NCBI GenBank assembly: GCA_032622095.1
Contig: CP136065.1
Coordinates: forward strand, 67,113,675-67,177,674
DNA from: Siphonodentalium dalli
Taxonomy: Eukaryota > Mollusca > Scaphopoda > Gadilida > Siphonodentaliidae
DNA: 64,000 nt
Reading direction: 5' to 3'
Below, piece after piece: positions 46,791 through 56,842 of the stretch (position 1 is its first letter; the number at the start of each line of letters is the position of its first letter). The position numbers and the translations under genes are program-made. The notes below the pieces were generated by a model that ran no database searches, was not told the origin of the DNA, and worked only from the letters and a program-made list of their open reading frames with translations.

Positions 46791-47064
46791 CTGGAAGTGT
46801 CACATGGAACAAACTTAAACGTACCTACATATATCTATAATAAATATTTTTGAGTATGTATGTACACATATGTATACAAATTTCATCTTCACTTCCAATT
46901 GTTGCAGCGAACTTGTATGTTTTAGGAGTTGCTTAAAAACTGTGAAGTAAATAATTATACACTCGCTGGATATCAAGCGGACGGTACTACAATTGACAAA
47001 GAGAAAATTCGTTTTTAGGTGTTTTATGGTATATTTTAAATAACGAGAGTCATAACACTGATAT

Positions 47065-47144
47065 CAATGGAGACAATCATAGTACAATGGAGACAATCAT
47101 AGTACAATGGAGACAATCATAGTACAATGGAGACAATCATAGTA
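47065..47144. repeat. 20-bp tandem repeat, four perfect copies
   Basis: CAATGGAGACAATCATAGTA is repeated four times without change. Confidence 0.97.
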
Positions 47145-47188
47145 ACAGTTAGCTGAAGAAATTCAATGTAGGCTCACACTAAAGTTAA

Positions 47189-47405
47189 AGGTACTCATTC
47201 CGATCAGACGCTCCTAAATTACTATTTCTTTGGCTTCGGGGGTAAAAAATATTTGATTCGAGTCGAGGAACCCACCCATCAAAGCTCAAAGTGATCAGAT
47301 ATCGATTTTTGAAGTTTGTTAATTTCTCGAAATGTGGCCCAGAAAACACGTGGTCAAACAGACAAATTGCGGATGAAGATGGATAATTCTAAAATCAAGG
47401 GGTAA
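47189..47405. mobile_element. Terminal fragment of the 3-kb TTAA element family
   Basis: TTAA at 47185-47188 precedes AGGTACTCATTCCGA, and the next 200 bases match the complement of 22065 down to about 21845 (GAGTCGAGGAACCCACCCATC-type word, GGATGAAGAT, ATAA, AAAATC). It leads into the tandem hairpin block. Confidence 0.7.
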
Positions 47406-48241
47406 TAATAAACACTTGATTTTAGAGTTATCAATCTGCATCCGTAATTTGTCCGTTTGACCACGTGTTTTCTGGGCAACATCTCGAGAAATTAACAAAC
47501 TTCAAAAATCGAGATAAGGAGTGTCATTGAATTCAGAGGAAATGGAAAAACTGATAAACCTATACCAGGACTATAAAAACTTTGAACTGTGTTATAGTAA
47601 TCATAAAAGGGAAGTCAGCAACTCTCATGTTCTGTATTCAACCCGCGAACATACTTTTCTTGTTGTTACGGACAATAACCTATTCAAGTTCTATAATTTA
47701 TTCTCGTTTGTTTAGGAACCTTGCTTTTTACACGTAGGACGTTAACATTTGAACATTTCCTCTACATTCAATGACACTCCTTATATCGATTTTTGAAGTA
47801 TGTTAATTTCTCGAGATGTTGACCAGAAACACGTGGTCAAACGGACAAATTGCGGATGAAGATGGATAATTCTAAAATCAAGGGGTAATAATAAACACTT
47901 TATTTTAGAATTATCCATCTTGATCCGTAATTTGTCCGTTTGACCGCGTGTTTTCTGGGCAACATCTCGAGAAATTAATAATCTTCAAAAATCGAGATAA
48001 GGAGTGTCATTGAATTCAGAGGAAATGGAAAAACTGGTAAATCTATACCAGGACTATAAAAACTTTGAACTGTGTTATAGTAATCATAAAATGGAAGTCA
48101 GCAACTCTCATGTGCTGTATTCAACCCGCGAACATACCTTTCTTGTTGTTACGGACAATAACCTATTCAAGTTCTATAATCTATTCTCGTTTGTTTAGGA
48201 ACCTTGCTTTTTACACGTAGGACGTTAACATTTGAACATTG
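47300..48241. repeat. Tandem duplication, 483-bp unit, each with hairpin and short ORF
   Basis: Two units start at TATCGATTTTTGAAG (47300 and 47784). Each holds a hairpin of about 100-bp arms (CACGTGGTCAAACGGACAAA type stem around AAATCAAGGGGTAATAATAA) and then a 64-residue open frame (47521-47715 and 48004-48198). The frames differ at two residues only. The frame region in unit 1 is itself bounded by inverted AAGGAGTGTCATTGAAT words (47516 and 47766). Confidence 0.85.
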
Positions 48242-49450
48242 TTATTAAGTAAACAAAGTAAACTGCTAAATATATTACAATTGTTGCTGTTTTACTTAGA
48301 TTTGTAATTCATCGTATACAATGTTTTAATTTGACACTTTAAAGTGTTCAAAAATATGTGTGAAATACTGCTATCTCCGACTGTCAAATATATTGGCACT
48401 GGAAACTTATGTAATTTGTTTTTATTTTGAGAACGACAATTAGCACTATATTTCGCTATAAATAAAATAAGAAATTCGGAAAAAAATTCGAAAATAACAG
48501 CGATCACGTGTTACTTGCAAACTGAACGATTACTGTTCGTAAGAAGACCTGTCATGTCGTGGCTCGACACGCGATTGAACACCAGTACCATACCTCTGAA
48601 ATAGCAGCTAGCAATCAGCCTAACATACACGTATCTAGGGAGTGCCTATTGTATATACCGAGAACCGTGCAGGTGTTTTATTCTGAATGATACCCCCTAA
48701 AGGGTAACTTCACACACAGCTGGCAAATGGTCATGAAATTTCTCATAGGTGGCTGTATTGCATAGTTCTGTGGTACAAATATTGTCATTTTTCTATCGCT
48801 TATTAGAGTATTGAAATGCGATGAGTTATTGTACCATTAAATCATGTCAGAAATTAGAAGACCAAATTCGGACGATTGTCACTTGGATATCAAATGATAG
48901 AACAGTGTTCTCATTGCATGCATATATATATTTTTGCTGCTGCGTATATGTATTGTATCATTAGTTTGTAGTTCATAACATATAGCACAATACAGCCCCT
49001 CAACGGCGATTTACAAGCAAAATTGTTAGGAAATTTTACCAGCATGTGAACGTACCCTTAGCAGGCTATTTGCTGTAATTATACAAGTCTAAAAAGTTCG
49101 CAATATTTTATTTATAAACAGATACCCATTTATAAAACAAAAATCCATGCACGCCAATACCCAGTGGGGTTGGTGTTAATCCACGCCGATCCACGCCGAT
49201 CCACGCCGATGGTTTGTTTAGTGAATCCGTCACTGGTTCCAATATACACCTGAGTAGTTGTGTTGTTCTAATCGCGTATGTGATCTAAGCTATACAAAGC
49301 AGTAAAATAATAAGTAATTATTAAGTAATTATGCATAGCTTGTGGCGATTATTATACCCTCATAGGGCTATAATGTTTCCAGTGTATAACATTGATTTTC
49401 CAAAGATGACACACTATACTGTGTGCATATATAGGATCTACTTCGGATAG
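48242..49450. other. Lectin intron, no gene; 10-bp tandem repeat at 49181-49210
   Basis: Three perfect copies of CCACGCCGAT lie at 49181-49210. The rest shows no motif. Confidence 0.5.
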
Positions 49451-49773
49451 AACAAGTTCCTCCGTACTGTTAAAGCCGACAGAAACTACCTCGAAACCTT
49501 CTTCATACAACGCACAATCATAAATTGGAATAAACTCCCCCGTGACATATTCTTAAACTGCCACAACACGGACTTTCAAATCAGAACTCACAAAACATAT
49601 GTTACCGTGCACCTGTAAACAAACAGACAGCTTCCAAATAGTATGAAGCTCCAACTCATTTTAATAAATTATCAAAATAACACAAAATATGCTTTCAATA
49701 TTTTAATTTCATGCACCTCCACATAATCCTTAGCACATTGAGGGCGAAGGAGTACCAAGTAGATGTAGATGTA
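49451..49773 (+). mobile_element. LINE 3' end: RT C-terminus, 3' UTR and GATGTA tail
   Basis: The frame 49451-49618 reads NYLETFFIQRTIINWNKLPR then DIFLNCHNTDFQIRTHKTY. This is the conserved C-terminal stretch of many animal LINEs (FF.R.I..WN.LP). A 3' UTR follows, ending in TAGATGTAGATGTAGG, a short tandem tail typical of LINEs that end in microsatellite-like repeats. The copy is strongly 5'-truncated. It lies antisense to the lectin gene. Confidence 0.7.
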
Positions 49774-50226
49774 GGTGGATATTCGCGTACAATAGTGCAA
49801 TTTAATATGGAAGCTAATTAATAAAATGTTTGCCGTCCAGCATTGACTTTTGCGAGTATTGCGAGTGTTTATGACGGCTTTGCACGGGCAATAATGAAAT
49901 GTACACTAGGTTCTAGTTAGTGGCGGGTTTCCCTGTGGACTGACGTGCCAGTGCTGTTTCCTATACAGCACATGCAAATAAGACACTTCAAAGTGTTGCT
50001 GGACTATTAAACTATGTCAAACCAATCAGGATGGGTAAATGACCCTCTCATGGTTGAATGTTCACAGAAAGTTCAATCTGATACTTTGTTACAGTTAATA
50101 GCTATTGCACAACACCACAAGGCAAGGTTGGTATAGATAAAAAGTGCCTTTGGACAGTTGTCTTTTCACATTCCGCCGATATTGAAGGCTGGTCATAAGA
50201 AGAATTATTAATTAGCTATAGGTTAT

Positions 50227-50330
50227 CGGCCGCAATAAGTAGAACGCTGCCCGCGTCATAAGTAACAAAAAGTCGGCCAATAAGTAACAAAAAGTCGGCC
50301 ATTAAGTAGAAAACGCGGCCAATAAGTCAA
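50227..50330. repeat. 22-bp degenerate tandem repeat
   Basis: Units of the type ATAAGTAACAAAAAGTCGGC occur about four times, the outer ones diverged (AAGTAGAAAACGCGGCC). Confidence 0.8.
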
Positions 50331-50670
50331 GGTGGCGTAACTGACGTCATACGTAATTAGCTCGATCGGCAAAGAATATTGGATCGACGGAAGATAGATT
50401 GCAGTTGATTTCGGATGAATTACGGACAGTCACTGTTTTGGGGAGTAAATATACATGTACGAGGATGAACTACATGTATCCGTAGCAATATCATTCCCAG
50501 TGGAAACTGACAGTACTGTGAAACCGCTGCAAGTTCTTCACAAAGTTCACAAGAATAAAAATTGCTGGAATTATTGTTAATTTAATAAAACACACAATGG
50601 TATAGAGCTCTATGTTAATATATTCATCGCGTGAAACAATTATTACATTGTTGCTAATTAATAAAATACT

Positions 50671-50814
50671 TATTAATTGGTTGTTTCCACATTGACCGAG
50701 TTATGAGGCCTCGGTCTGTCGTATTAGCCTTCGGTCTGCGGCCTCAGGCCAATACGACAGACCTCGGCCTCATAACTCGGCCAATATGGAAACAACCAAT
50801 TAATAACATATAAT
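50671..50814. mobile_element. 144-bp palindromic MITE
   Basis: TATTAATTGGTTGTTTCCAC on the left pairs with its complement near 50795-50814, and the stem continues through CCGAGTTATGAGGCC and GTCTGTCGTATT to the centre near 50742. Confidence 0.85.
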
Positions 50815-51635
50815 ATTAATAACGATCCAAAGCCGGACACGTTGTGTCGTATATAGGCTATATCTGAATTTTTGCGAGCGCTTATGTCGCACAGTAAATC
50901 TGTGGGCCTAAAGCATTAATGTCGTAATCTGAAATAAACGTGTGCGTCTTTCAATGGTCGGCGTTCCAAAATGAGGGGAGTTACTATTGGAATTATGCAC
51001 AGTGAAGTTCATTCGTAATCGCGGTTTACATTTCATTGAGAACATAATTATAACATATTATGGACTGTCAAATATTTGCATTGGAGTGGCCTAAAATATA
51101 AATGTCGCGTGCAATGGGAAAATCTCAATCACTCTGGCTGGGCTGGGGACAATACTGGAATCGAAACCGAAATTCGTGATGCAATCAAACGTTATTATAT
51201 CGTGTTTAAATTATCCTAATATTACATAGTACATACGTGAGTCTGATCATCCTCAGATATCATTCTATTTTCATGAATCGACAAGAAACACATACTTATG
51301 AACAAAGCAGAAGATACATTCAGGTTATCGCAAATTCGGTCGATGGTGAAAGCTACATGATGACGTTGTTCGTCATGTTTCGTTGAAATCGACAATGATG
51401 GCATTTTATGAAATCGACAAGCTTCTTCGTATAGTACACATCTCAATCGGATTGCGCATACAGCTTCAATATTATATTGCCGGGTTAATTTCAGTAACAT
51501 ACTCCCCTCTATAGATAACAACCAACCGTCTTGACTTTTGAAAACTTTCAGTTTGATGTTGGTAGTTTATATTCTGTAATAATTTGTTCAAAAGGAACGG
51601 CTTTTAAAAGTTTTTTATTTAGGTTTTAAGTCTGA

Positions 51636-53225
51636 GTCGGTGAGCTCGTAGTCTGTTTGCATTGTGAATCTCTGACTTCTCACATGCCTTGATGTATGAT
51701 ATATGAATGACCTAATTTATACACGAATTTGCTATAGGACCCACTATGTCGATGAACCCGTGTGCATGTCTGGAGTCTAATATATCATCACACCACGATA
51801 TAAGGCCTAAGTTAATCTTATTTGATGGGAATACGCATCTGTGAAGTCGGTGAGCTCGTAGTCTGTTTGCATTGTGAATCTCTGACTTCTCACATGCCTT
51901 GATGTATGATATATGAATGACCTAATTTATACACGAATTTGCTATAGGACCCACTCTGTCGATGAACCCGTGTGCATGTCTGGAGTGTAATCAGGGATGT
52001 GGCTAGAGGGTCTAAGCTGGGGGGTGTCCACCTTGGGAATTTCCAACTGCACCCCCCCCCCCTTGGGTCGCAATCACACCAGCACAACTTTTTGCATAAT
52101 TCCATTTGCACCCCCCCTTGAGTCGGAATCGTACCAACACAACTTTTGCATATTTCCATTTGCACCCCACCCCTTGTACCTCATGCTCAGGCCTAATTTC
52201 CTATATATTCATAAGCCATGCTTCTATTTTCCCAGTATGAGAACATTAAGATATTTTAACCTGAAAATTGCCCCCAAAAAAACAACTAGTGATCTAATTC
52301 CAGATAAATGCACTCAGCTACCGACAACAGACCAGGAAACACCGGGCCGACCATGGTTGTTCGGCCCGGTGTGAGAAAATTTTGAAAACTATACAAGAAA
52401 ATCGCAAATCCTAGCATCTAGACTGGCCTCAATTGAAGCTTTCCTAGTGTTGGAAATTTAAAACCTCATACTCCTCCTCAGGTTGGAAAATTCTTCAACT
52501 GATGACCATTTATGTCTATAAGTTTGACCAAATGTAGTAAAATATTGTTTTGTTAAACTAATTAGCAGTTTTGTATTGGCCATGTGGATGGGGCAATGAC
52601 ACACCGGGCCGACCATGGTTCGGCCCGGTGTGCGAAAATTTTGAAATCTGAACAAGAAAATCGCAAAATCCTAATATCTAGACTAGCCTCAAGCCTTCCT
52701 ACTGTTGGAAATTTCAAACCCTACACCCCCACTTAGGTTGGAAATTTTCCAACTGATGACAATTCCAATGACAATGTTGACCAATTGTATGACAATATTG
52801 TTTTCTTAAATTAACCAGAAGTTTTTGACTGGCCACGGGGGAGAGACCAGGACACAAGCTTTCCAAGTGTTGGAAATTTCCAACCTGTCACCCCCCTAAG
52901 TTGGAAAATTTCCAACTGATGACCATTTCTGTCAAAATTTTGGACCAAAAATAGGAACATATGCAAATATTGGTCGAAAAACAATAAATTCCCCAATAAA
53001 TTGTTTTATAATCAAACTACAAGAACATTTTCAACCTATTGTTGGTGTGAAATTTCGTTGTGGCAGGTATGAAATTTCCAACTATTGAAAATATAGCTCT
53101 CTGCTGGGGGGGTGAGACACCCCCCCCCACACCCCCCTCTAGCCACATCCCTGAGTGTAATATATCATCGCACCACGATATAAGGCCTAAGTTAATCTTA
53201 TTTGATGGAATACGAATCTGTGAAG
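51636..53225. repeat. 210-bp tandem duplication, second copy split by the hAT element
   Basis: GTCGGTGAGCTCGTAGTCTG begins copy 1 at 51636 and copy 2 at 51846. The copies are almost identical for 210 bp. Copy 2 is interrupted at 51992-53153 and resumes with ATATCATCGCACCACGATAT. Copy 1 thus shows the empty target site. Confidence 0.92.
51992..53153. mobile_element. 1162-bp non-autonomous hAT-type element, 8-bp TSD
   Basis: AGTGTAAT lies at both borders (51984-51991 and 53154-53161). The TIRs begin CAGGGATGTGGCTAGAGGG on both sides, the CAGGGATG style and 8-bp duplication of hAT transposons. The interior has no transposase. It is built from repeated units with the words TGTTGGAAATTT, CCAACTGATGACCATTT and two hairpins of CACCGGGCCGACCATGG with CGGCCCGGTGTG (52340-52373 and 52602-52632). 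Relatives are at 16020 and 60437. Confidence 0.9.
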
Positions 53226-54409
53226 TTATTTTATAGGATTAAAAAGACACATATATACCCTATAGATTGTGCGTTTGTTTTAGCTGTGGTTCGTTAATTA
53301 CGTTAGCGTATGGCCATGTTATATATATGCTTCAAATGCGCCACGATGTTTTAAATGTCAGGCTATGATCATGGTCAGGACAATTGTAAACAAACCATAT
53401 GTGCAATGTAATGTATTTCTGGTCATGACCATATGGATTGCACAGAACTAAAACATTATTCAAATTGTTAGGGTTCACATGCTGTAATGGACCATTCATT
53501 TCCCATACGTAATTATGAATTCAAGATCCAAAGATATAAAGCTGAGAGGCACTTGTAATGCGTAGATGCTAAGAAAAAAGTGGGTCTTCGACCTTCATTT
53601 CCACGGGACACATAATCAGAGGTCGATTCTGAAAAGAAGTATGTTACTGTTAATACTCACAATAAATAGTAAGCGCTCACAGTATCACAGTAAATAGTTC
53701 GACAGAAACTCAAATATTAGACACGGATATTTCAGTATATATATATAGAACCTAAGAAATCAGAAGAAAGCAAGCAAGTTAGACACTCACAGACATCAGA
53801 AACGCTAGAAATACCAGGTAATCATGACAGTTATATTTCAGCCAAAACAGATGTGGAAACAGGAAAACAGAAACAGGAGAAAACGTTACTTCATTATGAT
53901 TGTATGCACAATAGGCAGGGTTCGTGTTGGACCAAATGAAATAATTTTTGCCAAATTAAAAAAAGTTAAGCAAGTAAATATTAATAAATATCAAAGTAGT
54001 AATAAATATCTTTGTGACACCCGTAAACTAAGTTTAATATTGCTATATTGTCATACACGAAGAACTCCAGTTATATGCTCGTGTTAAATGTGATAACGAA
54101 TACACGTGTATCTACATGTATTGTCATTAAATGCCAGTCGATGAGAAGGGCGCCTTGCAATTTTACTCACTAAGCACGGGGGCGCCCCTCCCCATAGAAG
54201 GGCTTTTAACGACAACACCCGTATATATTCGTATATATTCGGCGTGCGGTATAGCGTTGCAAAATTCACCCTCATGGGAGCTCCTTCAGCAAATGTCAGA
54301 CATAATATTTCGGGTTTTGTGTTAAATTAATTTTCTGACCGGAGCAAACTCCGTGTCAGAGCCTGAGCGGCAGCCCTTGTGAAAGGCACGACGGAACTAA
54401 TCGACTCAC
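53226..54409. other. Lectin intron, no further gene seen
   Basis: Short frames at 53824-54087 and 54131-54325 have no recognised motif or splice support. A few words such as CATGACCATATG recur near 53370 and 53420. Confidence 0.4.
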
Positions 54410-54580
54410 CTTCGTTTGGAATCATCCCATTTAACCAATCAAACATCTCCTGGCTAGTAATTTCAAGCAAATGACCCCTTTTGCATTCACAAATGGCTTT
54501 ATGACTGATCCAGGATACATCTAGTAAGCTGTTGACCACTTGATAGCTTATCGTAAACTCTGCGTTATATGTGAAATCAT
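54410..54580 (-). CDS. C-type lectin domain protein, internal exon
   Basis: On the minus strand the exon lies between an acceptor (TTTTTATTACAG) and a GTGAGT donor, with two bases of a split codon at its start and one at its end. It encodes the first half of a C-type lectin-like domain: VSWISHKAICECKRGHLLEI then TSQEMFDWLNGMIPNEG, which is the W..A...C...GHL..I signature around the first helix pair. The phase matches the terminal exon at 43957-44195, and together they give a domain of the usual length of about 130 residues. The preceding exon, which should hold a signal peptide, was not found on the minus strand up to 64000. Confidence 0.8.
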
Positions 54581-54797
54581 CTGTAATAAAAAGACAATAC
54601 TGTTATAGACTGCTGTAAATAGAAAACTATCTTGAAAATCACACCACAAATATAACCCAAAATTCAAACCCACTTGACTTCCTTGTATGTCAGGGACCTT
54701 TGTAGAAAACAATGATTACATAAAATAAAGATCTCACAAGGAATGCCACCTGGTGGTATCAAATTTCGTAAAACCGTTGATTACAGCAGCGATTACA

Positions 54798-55035
54798 CTG
54801 ACGAAAAAAAGTTAGTCAATATGATTAACTTAGGTTAGTCAACTGTTTGTCCACATAATGACTAACTTGGCTTGGTCATAATGACTAAGGTAAACTATTA
54901 GTCACAATGACTAGGGTTATGTTAGTCATAACGACTAAACTTGTTAGTAAACACAACAAATTAGGCCATTCGACTACATTTGTGTTAGTCAGAATGACCA
55001 GGATTGAGTCATAATTACTCTCTTTTCTGAGTCAC
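54798..55035. repeat. Degenerate GTTAGTCATAATGACTAA repeat cluster
   Basis: About ten imperfect copies of AGTCATAATGACTAA-type words, each a near-palindrome, lie in this stretch with variable spacing. Confidence 0.7.
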
Positions 55036-55497
55036 TGGGAATGCGGACATGTAATTTGGTGGAGATGGTGCGCGCGCAAATAATTTCAATACTCAACCGG
55101 ATGGTATATTATCAAGAACCAAAGACCGAATTGAAAGCAGGACAAACTTTCAAAACATTGTCTAAAACGCTAAAAATTTCAATACTGGTCTGTTGAGAAG
55201 TCTAACAATATTTTGTGGTATAGATATGTTTAACTAATTAAATTTTCCGAGATGTCTGTGGTGTCATGGAATAAGAATCTTTTATCCAAATGGCGGACTT
55301 CAGTTGCGCCTTGTGAAGGATCAAGCGTTTGGACACGCGGATTCCGAATGGACTGAATTTGCAATCCAATTCACGGCACAGGTGAAAGCAACGTCATATA
55401 ATTACCTCATCGTCGATCGAGGCACAAACGTCGAGGTAAAGGTGTGACTATTGAACGGACTTGTTAAATTGGAGTCAACATTAATACTGATTGTACC

Positions 55498-55700
55498 TGT
55501 ATAACTTGTTTTGGCTGAAGAAGGCCATGTGGCCGACAATTTCCAATAGGAGTATTCCGTTGTTATTTGTTAAATTATTTTATACATGGCGATTTCATAA
55601 CACTCTAAAAGCTATCAAGGACACCGCCATGAAAGCTATGTATGGTGTGTTAAATAAAATAAGTAAGCTAGACTTGTTAATACTGGCCCCAGCCTATATG
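55498..55700 (+). pseudogene. Possible LINE thumb-region remnant
   Basis: The frame contains TWRFHNTLKAIKDTAMKAMY then GVLNKISKLDL, which fits the segment between the catalytic YADD box and the C-terminal domain in LINEs such as the one at 36841-38522 (AKKTLVEKVTRDMYSIIGKA). No other LINE part is adjacent. Confidence 0.35.
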
Positions 55701-56433
55701 ACCCCGTAGGATTTTCTTGCTCTAGAGCAGACTCTATGTAAGTTATGCACCTTTGGTCAATTGCTTTCAAAAAAATTTGGGTAGACTTCGTCAACTGGTT
55801 ATCCCGTCTCCAAGGCAACCGTTTTCAAAATGGCTGCAAAAATGTATTATTTTCACATCAGAAAGTCGATAAATAGTCATTCCAGTCAAAATATTATGTC
55901 TCATTGAATTAAATAGACATGTGTATGCACTGTATTATAGAAGAACTGACTGGTCATCATCATGCCTCTCATTTCGTGTTGTTTTTGGCGAATATATATG
56001 TTGTCGTGGCGACTAATATACCCCTGAATATGTAATATTCCCCGTCTATATAACTCTCTGCATCAATTTTAGCATTATAAATTGTAAAATTTGACTCAAT
56101 GTCAGACATGAATTAAAAAGTAGGCATATTTTGGTTGAGAGTAGGTAATGCGATGCTGTGGTGGCAACAATCGCGAAACCCCTGACAATTAAATTTCACC
56201 TTGTCAACCAGGCAATTAGTACTACGGAATCTGTTCTAGCCATTCGGCGGGCAGCTAAGAACGAAAACAATTGGCCATAACTTCGCACCAGTGCTACAAG
56301 ATCCTAAGTAAATTTTTCAATTTTGCCATAAATTCGTGTTTGAAGTTTTGGTTGCTCAGTTTTCATATTTGCATTGTTCTGACCTCGTTGTAACTATGCG
56401 AATATTATCCATGACATCGAAATTCACCTATAT

Positions 56434-56672
56434 GTGACACTTCACACTCTAGTATGCGCTCCATCGATAGAAAACGACGTAAACGTATTTGGAGATACGA
56501 CTTTTACGGAACGTAGCGCGAGATCACTTCCGGGTTATTACGCCAAAGGAGATACGACCTTTAATTGTGCCGAATGTAAAAGTTATAATTGGAAATCAAC
56601 ATGGTTTACATGTAGACTTGGTACAAACTGTGTTACTCGTTTAATTAAAACAAAACGTGAATCTGCCATGTA
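56434..56672 (+). CDS. Open frame of unknown function, cysteine-bearing
   Basis: A frame after an acceptor-like TTCACACTCTAG encodes ERSARSLPGYYAKGDTTFNC and later FTCRLGTNCVTRLIKTKR before the stop. I do not recognise it. A peptide at 59284-59435 shows a similar ER...PGY...KGG...C order, so both may derive from one duplicated exon. Support is weak. Confidence 0.2.
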
Positions 56673-56842
56673 ATGACGCTATATACATGTGTCTTTTGAT
56701 GTTTCGAGAATCAGACAACAGTTGCTGCAAGTCTTCTCAACTATATAAGAAAAATACACACTATACACTCTCCAGATAATAGAGTGGATCTGAATGTGTC
56801 ACACATACATGTACGTGTATCATGTATACACAGAACAACTAT

